DNA of 64,000 nucleotides from JACPYM01 sp031423495. GTDB taxonomy: Bacteria > Acidobacteriota > Blastocatellia > RBC074. A program made the translations under genes and the position numbers. The notes under the pieces are model-generated. The model was not told where the DNA came from. It did no database searches and saw nothing but the letters and a program-made list of their open reading frames with translations. The stretch lies in contig JANPFP010000152.1 of NCBI GenBank assembly GCA_031423495.1, positions 4,340-68,339 on the forward strand. Direction: 5' to 3'. Of this stretch, positions 58,857 through 64,000 are shown piece by piece; within the stretch, counting starts at the first letter, position 1, and every line of letters begins with the position of its first letter.

Positions 58857-59093
58857 TTACTTGCGCATCAATTCAGGATGTTTGATCGGATCGAAGCGAT
58901 ACTTGCCGTCTTTGTCCATGCGCCACGGATTGCTGTGTTCGCGCAGGTGCGGCAGCGTTTCGATTTCTGGGTTGAGCCGCAACAAGCTGTGAATCAAACG
59001 TCGGATGTGACGGTTGTAAAGACGCTTGTCTTGCTTCTCGCTGCGGGCTGTCCTGAAGCCGCGCATCGGGGTTTTTCTGTGTGATCTGCTCAT
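58857..59093 (-). CDS. Small basic conserved hypothetical protein
   Basis: A 78-residue basic protein starting MSRSHRKTPMRGFRTARSEK, followed by RHIRRLIHSLLRLNPEIE and NPWRMDKDGKYRFDP near the end. Similar small Arg/Lys-rich proteins with RSxRKTP at the N-terminus occur in other genomes next to toxin-antitoxin-like genes. Here it lies 13 bases upstream of the nucleotidyltransferase gene on the same strand, so the three may form one operon. No function recognised. Confidence 0.6.
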   Translation of the reverse strand: MSRSHRKTPMRGFRTARSEKQDKRLYNRHIRRLIHSLLRLNPEIETLPHLREHSNPWRMDKDGKYRFDPIKHPELMRK

Positions 59094-59222
59094 GTTCGTT
59101 AGTTCCTCCGCTAACGAAACGGCTTCACGCTGAACCTCCTGTTGGGTCTCGATTGAATCAACATAGCCGCATTGTAAGTTACCGCCTTCGGCAGACAAAC
59201 GAATTGATGACACGCGAAAAGA

Positions 59223-59256
59223 AAAAAGGCTGGCGCACCATGACGCCAGCCTTTTT
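59223..59256 (-). terminator. Rho-independent terminator after TonB receptor 3
   Basis: AAAAGGCTGGCG pairs with CGCCAGCCTTTT around an 8-base loop. On the minus strand a six-T run follows, so it ends the TonB receptor 3 transcript; A/T runs on both sides would also let it act on the other strand. Confidence 0.88.
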
Positions 59257-59318
59257 AGTTTTAGTTCTAAGCGGGCTTAGAAGTTGATCTTCGCCGCAAG
59301 CTGATCGGTACGTGCTAG

Positions 59319-62300
59319 CTAGAACTCCAGCCGTCCGCCCATCGTGATGATACGTGCGCCCTGTTGCGGGCCGGTCGCCTTGCCGAAATCAGCGTTGCCA
59401 ATCGTGCCATTCACACCGAAGTTCGTCCGATTGAACAGGTTGAAGAAGTCGGCGCGATAGACAAACCGAACACGACCGTCACCGGTAAACTTGAACGTTT
59501 TCACAATCGAGATGTTCTCAGTGAAGACTGGCGGTTGACGAAAACCACCGATTGCTTGCGCTGCGGTGCCAAACTCAAACTCGCCGGGAATGCTAAAGGG
59601 AGTCGAGTTCGCAGCGCATTGGAACGAGCCGGGGCGGTTTGCAATCGCTTCCGGCTGACAACCGAACCAGCGAGCGGACGGGTTATTTGGATCAAGCGTC
59701 GTGCGGTCAATTCCTGTACGAACTGACACGCCGCTCAAATTGGCCTTCTTGTTAAGGGTAAACAATGTACCCGCGTTCAAGGTGTTCGGCGCTGTGACCT
59801 CAAGCAGAGCGCCGGAGACATAGCGGCCAATAACGCCAAGCGTCCAGCCGCCAATGACGGTATCCACCGCGCGATTGCTTGATCCGAAGAACTTCTTGCC
59901 ACGGCCAAACGGCAGATCAATTGAGTTCAAAACGTTGAGGACGTTCGGCTGATCGAACGGCAGCAGCGCTTTCGTATCGCTCAGGTCGTAGTTGTTCTGC
60001 GCCTGTGACACCGTTCCCGTCTGGCTGAAAATCTGCCGGAAGTGTAGCCGTCCGAGCGATTTCGACCGGGTATAGGCAGCCATCATCTGCCAGGGGCCAA
60101 AGCGCCGTTCGCCTTTGATCTGCAGCGAGTCGTACCAGGTTTGACCGTCGCCAGAGTTCCGGTCAAACACGTTGAAGTATTGCGGGAACGGACGCAATGC
60201 CTGAGCCAGCGTCTGGTTGTTCGGAAACGCGGCATAGGGCTTGGTGAAACCCGCTGCGATCACCGCCGGGGCGTCAATCCGCTGACGCAGAAGCGATCCG
60301 AGTGACAGGTATTTGGGGTCAACCTGGTTGGCCATCAAGGTGGAGTTCAAGCCGCGTCCCCGGTTGCCTACATAGGCAACATCAATCAGGAAACCCTTGA
60401 TTTCGTGTTGTAGGTTGAGGCTCCAGTTGTAGATGCGCGGGGCCTTGCCGAAATCGGGGCCCAGCAGGTCGAGGGTGCCCGCTGAGAGTACGCCAAGGCC
60501 AGGATCAATAAACGGGGGCTTGGCGCCTTGGGGAATCGGCACGCCAGCATCCCAGAGCAGAGCCGGGTTGACGCCATCAGCGAGAATGTTTCCTGGAACC
60601 CCGCCAAAACCGAGCGTGCAACCGCAACCGCCGTTGCCCAGCGTTTGGTAATAAATACCGAAGCCGCCGCGCACGACAGTCTTATCCGTTACCTTGTAAG
60701 CGAAACCGCCCCGCGGGCCGATGTTCGAGAAATCGGTGGGGGAAAACCGCTTCGTACCCGTGCGTCCCGGCCCAGAGCCGGCAAAGATCATCGCGCCGGG
60801 CCGTCCGCCTGCCGCCGGATTCGGCAAATTGGGATCCACCGTCGAGAATCCGAAGTTCGACATGTGGAAGCCAACCGGCACTTCATAGCGCATACCGAGG
60901 TTCAACGTAAGGTTCTGTTTGACCTTCCAATTGTCCTGGAAGTAACCAGCGTGGTAGCCGTAGCGAATCTGAACGTCGGGAACGGGCAGCGTGGTAAAGG
61001 ACACCTGATTGGGCGCTCCCAGCAGGAAGCTGGCGAACGAATGACCGGTGGTGCCAGTGGCGGTCGGCAGCGCTGTTTGAGCACGCTCAAACAGGAACTG
61101 GCCGTTGGTGCCAGCCGCGTCCGTGGCCGCCGTTCTGAGCCGCCGAATATCCCAACCCATCTTAAACTCATGCTTGCCAGTCAACCAACTGATGTTCTGG
61201 CTGACGTGGGTTGTCCAGTTAAGCTGATAGCCATTGTTCACTTTGCCGTCCTGTACGCCCCAAGGTGTCAGGGCGTCAGCAGCAGCAAAATTGACGCGCG
61301 GCGTGGCGTCAGTGGGCACTTTTAGGCCGACCACCGACGCAAAACCGGCTTGCGCGGGGTTGTCCCAAAACTGCTGCGTCCGGCTGAAGCCAAACGTGGT
61401 GTTGATCAGGAAGTTGGGGCGCAGAATCCAGTCGTGATTGACGCGAAAGTTCTGCGGCTTATTTGGGTTAGCGCCCAGCCCCTGTCCCAATGGTCCGGGC
61501 AGCGCAGTGATGTTAGCGGTGTCAACTTCCTGCAGCGTGTGGAAGTAAGAGATGCGGTTATTTGGCGTGAACGCATGGTCCAACTTCAGGCTCCAAACGT
61601 CGTTCGTAACTTTGCTTTCATTGATAAAGGCCAAGTTATTGGTCACGCCCGGCAAATTGGTATCGGGCAGCGAAGCAAGGAACTTGCGCGAGATGGCGCT
61701 GATCCGATTGTTGGGGATGATGTTGCCCGCGAATTGCTGGCGGACGTTTCCCGCCGTCGTCGCCGGATCATAGATCGCTCGTCCGATTTCAGAAAAGTCG
61801 CCGTTCTTCATCCGAACCGTCGGAACCGTCGAGGTCACGGTCGAAATGGATGCCGGACGCAGGTCGCGCGAGTAGGTGACAAACCAGAAGGTCTTGTTGC
61901 GCCCATCGTAAACCTTGGGAACTCGAATCGGGCCGCCGACGGCAAACCCAGCCTCGTTAAACCGTTCTTTCGGCCTGATCCGGCCAGCGGCATTATTCGC
62001 CCAACTGTTCGCGTTCCAGATATCGCGGCGCGCATACCAGAAAGCGGCACCATGTATATCGTTTCCGCCCGACTTGCTGACGAACGTCTCGACGCCACCG
62101 CCAAACCGACCGTACTCTGCCGAATAGGCGGCGGTCAGCAGCTTGAACTCTCCGAACATCTCGGTACCCGGAAAATTGAACACCACACCACCCGATTCGG
62201 GGATCGTCAGGCTGGCACCATCAATCATCACTTCTTTGCCACGTCCGCCGGAGCCGGAGATGCTCGTCTCGCCGCGCGCGGCGTTGACGCCTGGCATGTA

Positions 62301-62792
62301 GATCACAAACGCTTCGGCGTTGCGGATGCCGCCGGTGAACAGTGGCAGCGTATTCATGAACTTGGTGGAGAAGCTCTGGCCCTTCTCGCTGGTCTCTGTT
62401 TCAAGCAGTTGTGCCTGGGCTGTCACCACAACGGTATCCTGGACGTTGCCGACTTCCATTTGCAGGTCCATCGCCAAGCGTTGAGCCACACGGATTTCGA
62501 TGTTTTTGCGGTTCAGCTTCTTGAACCCGGTCTTCTCGACCGACACTTCATAAATGCCGACCGGGAGGCTGGCAAATACATACACGCCCGCATCAGTACT
62601 CACGGTGGTGGTTTTCAAGCCGGTTTCAGTGTGCGTAGCAATTACGGTTGCTGCGGTTACAACGCCCGCTGACTGATCGGTGACCGATCCTGAGAGCGAG
62701 CCGGTGTTTTGTTGCGCGCTGACCGACACTGTCGACGCCAGCAATAGTACGAAGGCCAGCAGGCAGCCTGATTGGAGGAATCGTTTCATCAT
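59319..62792 (-). CDS. TonB-dependent receptor 3, Oar-like
   Basis: A 1157-residue outer-membrane receptor with signal peptide (ending VSVSAQQ), carboxypeptidase-regulatory-like domain (TGSLSGSVTDQSAGVVTAAT, then VYVFASLPVGIYEVSVEKTG), plug-like domain with TSISGSGGRGKEVMIDGASL and GGRFGGGVETFVSKSGGND-like features, and a barrel ending ARIITMGGRLEF. Start 62792 or 62789 follows GAGGTG; a longer frame reaching 62969 lies in non-coding sequence. Like the other two receptors it lacks a SusD partner. Its own terminator lies 60 bases downstream. Confidence 0.92.
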   Translation of the reverse strand: MMKRFLQSGCLLAFVLLLASTVSVSAQQNTGSLSGSVTDQSAGVVTAATVIATHTETGLKTTTVSTDAGVYVFASLPVGIYEVSVEKTGFKKLNRKNIEIRVAQRLAMDLQMEVGNVQDTVVVTAQAQLLETETSEKGQSFSTKFMNTLPLFTGGIRNAEAFVIYMPGVNAARGETSISGSGGRGKEVMIDGASLTIPESGGVVFNFPGTEMFGEFKLLTAAYSAEYGRFGGGVETFVSKSGGNDIHGAAFWYARRDIWNANSWANNAAGRIRPKERFNEAGFAVGGPIRVPKVYDGRNKTFWFVTYSRDLRPASISTVTSTVPTVRMKNGDFSEIGRAIYDPATTAGNVRQQFAGNIIPNNRISAISRKFLASLPDTNLPGVTNNLAFINESKVTNDVWSLKLDHAFTPNNRISYFHTLQEVDTANITALPGPLGQGLGANPNKPQNFRVNHDWILRPNFLINTTFGFSRTQQFWDNPAQAGFASVVGLKVPTDATPRVNFAAADALTPWGVQDGKVNNGYQLNWTTHVSQNISWLTGKHEFKMGWDIRRLRTAATDAAGTNGQFLFERAQTALPTATGTTGHSFASFLLGAPNQVSFTTLPVPDVQIRYGYHAGYFQDNWKVKQNLTLNLGMRYEVPVGFHMSNFGFSTVDPNLPNPAAGGRPGAMIFAGSGPGRTGTKRFSPTDFSNIGPRGGFAYKVTDKTVVRGGFGIYYQTLGNGGCGCTLGFGGVPGNILADGVNPALLWDAGVPIPQGAKPPFIDPGLGVLSAGTLDLLGPDFGKAPRIYNWSLNLQHEIKGFLIDVAYVGNRGRGLNSTLMANQVDPKYLSLGSLLRQRIDAPAVIAAGFTKPYAAFPNNQTLAQALRPFPQYFNVFDRNSGDGQTWYDSLQIKGERRFGPWQMMAAYTRSKSLGRLHFRQIFSQTGTVSQAQNNYDLSDTKALLPFDQPNVLNVLNSIDLPFGRGKKFFGSSNRAVDTVIGGWTLGVIGRYVSGALLEVTAPNTLNAGTLFTLNKKANLSGVSVRTGIDRTTLDPNNPSARWFGCQPEAIANRPGSFQCAANSTPFSIPGEFEFGTAAQAIGGFRQPPVFTENISIVKTFKFTGDGRVRFVYRADFFNLFNRTNFGVNGTIGNADFGKATGPQQGARIITMGGRLEF

Positions 62793-63083
62793 ATTCACCT
62801 CGTGTTGAGTAATTTTCAGTTTGGTTTTTTGAGTGGTGGAAGCGTTGCCAGAATGTCTTCCCACAAGAATAAGTCGGTAAGTCAGTGAATCCCGCTGCAA
62901 AGCTGGGCGGAGGTTATGCGCATATGACAATAGGGTCAAGGCGTTTGGCGGCAAAATTAGTTTGACCAATAATTTTTAGCCGCGTAGCTCAAATTCTGCG
63001 CGGGGCGGCAATCAACGATTGTCGGTGTTATGGTTACGCCGCACGCGCAGCTTATCAAAACAACAACCTGGGAAAGGAACCTT

Positions 63084-63968
63084 ATGACGAAACTTATGAC
63101 TTGGACTTTACCCCTTTTGGCGTTGGTCTGTGTGACAGCGGGCTATGCCCAGCAAGATCGCATGCCATCCAATCCGCTCGCGCTCACTACCTTGGGGCGC
63201 GATCAAACCAAAGCGACCAAAGTGGCTGATAACATTTATCTGGCGATTGGTTTTGGCAATACGATGATGGTCACGACGGCGGCGGGCAACGTAATCATTG
63301 ATACTTCGCTCGCGCCGAATGCGGCGTTGCATACGAGGCTGTTGCGGGCTGAGAGCAGCGCGCCGGTGAAATACATCATTCTCACGCACGCGCACGGCGA
63401 CCACACGGGCGGTGTGACAGCGTGGAAAGAAGCCGGTACGCAAATCATTGCGCACCGCGAACACACTGATTTCATGCATTACCAGGCGCGGCTGAATGGC
63501 TTTTACGGCATTCGCAACGCAGCGCAATTCGGCTTTCCGCTGCCTGCGACTGCGCCTGCTTGGCCGGGGAATTACGGCGGCAAGGTAGAGCCGACGATTC
63601 TTTTCGATGACAAGTACGAGTTTGAATTGGGCGGACTGAAATTCATCGTCATGAGTACGCCGGGTGAAACTTATGACCACGCTTCGGTGTGGATTCCGCA
63701 ACTCAAGGCCGCGTTTATCGGCGACAACTATTACGACTCGTTCCCGAATATCTATACCTTGCGCGGTACGCAACCGCGCTGGGCGCTGGATTACGTCAAT
63801 TCATTAAACAAGATTCTCGCGCTGAAACCGGAACTCGTGCTGCCTTCTCATGGCATGCCGATTATAGCGATTTGCAGGTGCGTGCGACCTGAAGAACACT
63901 GTTTTCACTATGCGACCCTATCCACAGGAATTAAGAGTGCGAGTGGTAGCCGCCGTCGAGCAAGGTGA
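63084..63968 (+). pseudogene. Exported metallo-beta-lactamase-fold hydrolase, 3' end replaced by an IS630-type element
   Basis: About 260 genuine residues: signal peptide (WTLPLLALVCVTAGYAQ), metal motif ILTHAHGDHTGG with the family HxHxDH, a further acidic region IGDNYYDSFPNIYTL and a final VLPSHGMPI. This is the alkylsulfatase-like or related MBL-hydrolase layout. After PSHGMPII the frame runs into the insertion sequence at about 63865 and continues to a stop at 63968, giving about 35 foreign residues. The usual C-terminal helices are lost. Start 63084 follows GGAAAGGA. Activity may survive but the protein is altered. Confidence 0.8.
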
Positions 63969-64000
63969 ACTTTCGATTTCGGAAGTGGTCAGCTTGTTCA
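63866..64000 (+). mobile_element. IS630-family insertion sequence, 5' part
   Basis: Foreign sequence begins at a TA-rich junction (near 63863-63866) inside the MBL-fold gene and continues past the window edge. IS630 elements insert at TA. The left end inverted repeat cannot be confirmed without the right end. Confidence 0.75.
63910..64000 (+). CDS. IS630-family transposase, N-terminal fragment
   Basis: The first 30 residues read MRPYPQELRVRVVAAVEQGE followed by LSISEVVSLF, the classic start of IS630/Tc1-mariner-type transposases with an N-terminal helix-turn-helix. The DDE domain lies outside the window. Partial at the edge. Confidence 0.85.
   Translation, partial: MRPYPQELRVRVVAAVEQGELSISEVVSLF

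Overview
The window reads as chromosomal DNA of an Acidobacteriota member, plausibly class Blastocatellia. This is inferred from three large Oar-like TonB-dependent receptors with N-terminal carboxypeptidase-regulatory-like domains, a PSD1/DUF1553 protein with a cytochrome domain, NHL-repeat and M28/M19 secreted peptidases, and MtrAB-type multiheme genes. Base composition is moderately GC-rich with one clear low-GC exception at 5.5-7.1 kb. No rRNA, CRISPR array or prophage was seen. There is one tRNA, Val(GAC).

Layout. 0-7.3 kb: end of an M19 dipeptidase, a secreted NHL-repeat protein, a class A beta-lactamase-like hydrolase, an antitoxin/PIN/nucleotidyltransferase trio, a low-GC diadenylate-cyclase-domain protein and a broken HigA antitoxin. 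7.3-16.7 kb: PSD1 protein, TonB receptor 1, and a coiled-coil gene with a histidine kinase and response regulator. 16.9-26.8 kb: translation block tRNA-Val, thrS, infC, rpmI, rplT, pheS, (DinB, restriction-endonuclease-like), pheT, coiled coil, zapA. Several members are unusual: infC seems to start at AUC, rplT is fused to a DUF4332-like domain, and PheT lacks its tRNA-binding B2 domain. 26.8-35.9 kb: M28 peptidase, secreted unknown, orphan RND pump, RluF-like synthase, transaldolase, hydroxyacid dehydrogenase and a recombinase fragment.

35.9-48.4 kb is the most striking part. A minus-strand mtrA-mtrB-cytochrome operon (decaheme plus outer-membrane barrel) faces a plus-strand operon. The plus-strand operon holds two nine-heme cytochromes, a membrane protein with two cyclic-nucleotide-binding-like domains and four [4Fe-4S] clusters, an FHA-TM-heptaheme protein, and a membrane-anchored ferredoxin/flavoprotein with an inserted zinc ribbon. 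Together they could carry electrons from NAD(P)H or the quinone pool across both membranes to an extracellular partner, with signalling domains built into the electron carriers. That route is inference; the domain content is visible.

48.4-57.9 kb is a minus-strand sugar/sugar-acid locus (Gfo/Idh oxidoreductase, two TIM-barrel isomerases, IolB/KduI-like bicupin, TonB receptor 2, ExuT-like MFS transporter, Uma2 protein). 58-64 kb holds a DUF6932-like nucleotidyltransferase pair, TonB receptor 3, and a metallo-beta-lactamase-fold gene cut by an IS630-family element at the window edge.

Across the window at least a dozen short intergenic elements share one design: two complementary arms, most with their own hairpin or short iterated motif, around a variable core. 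Their sequences are mostly unrelated. One lies in frame inside the MFS gene and two others supply stop codons or C-termini of neighbouring genes.
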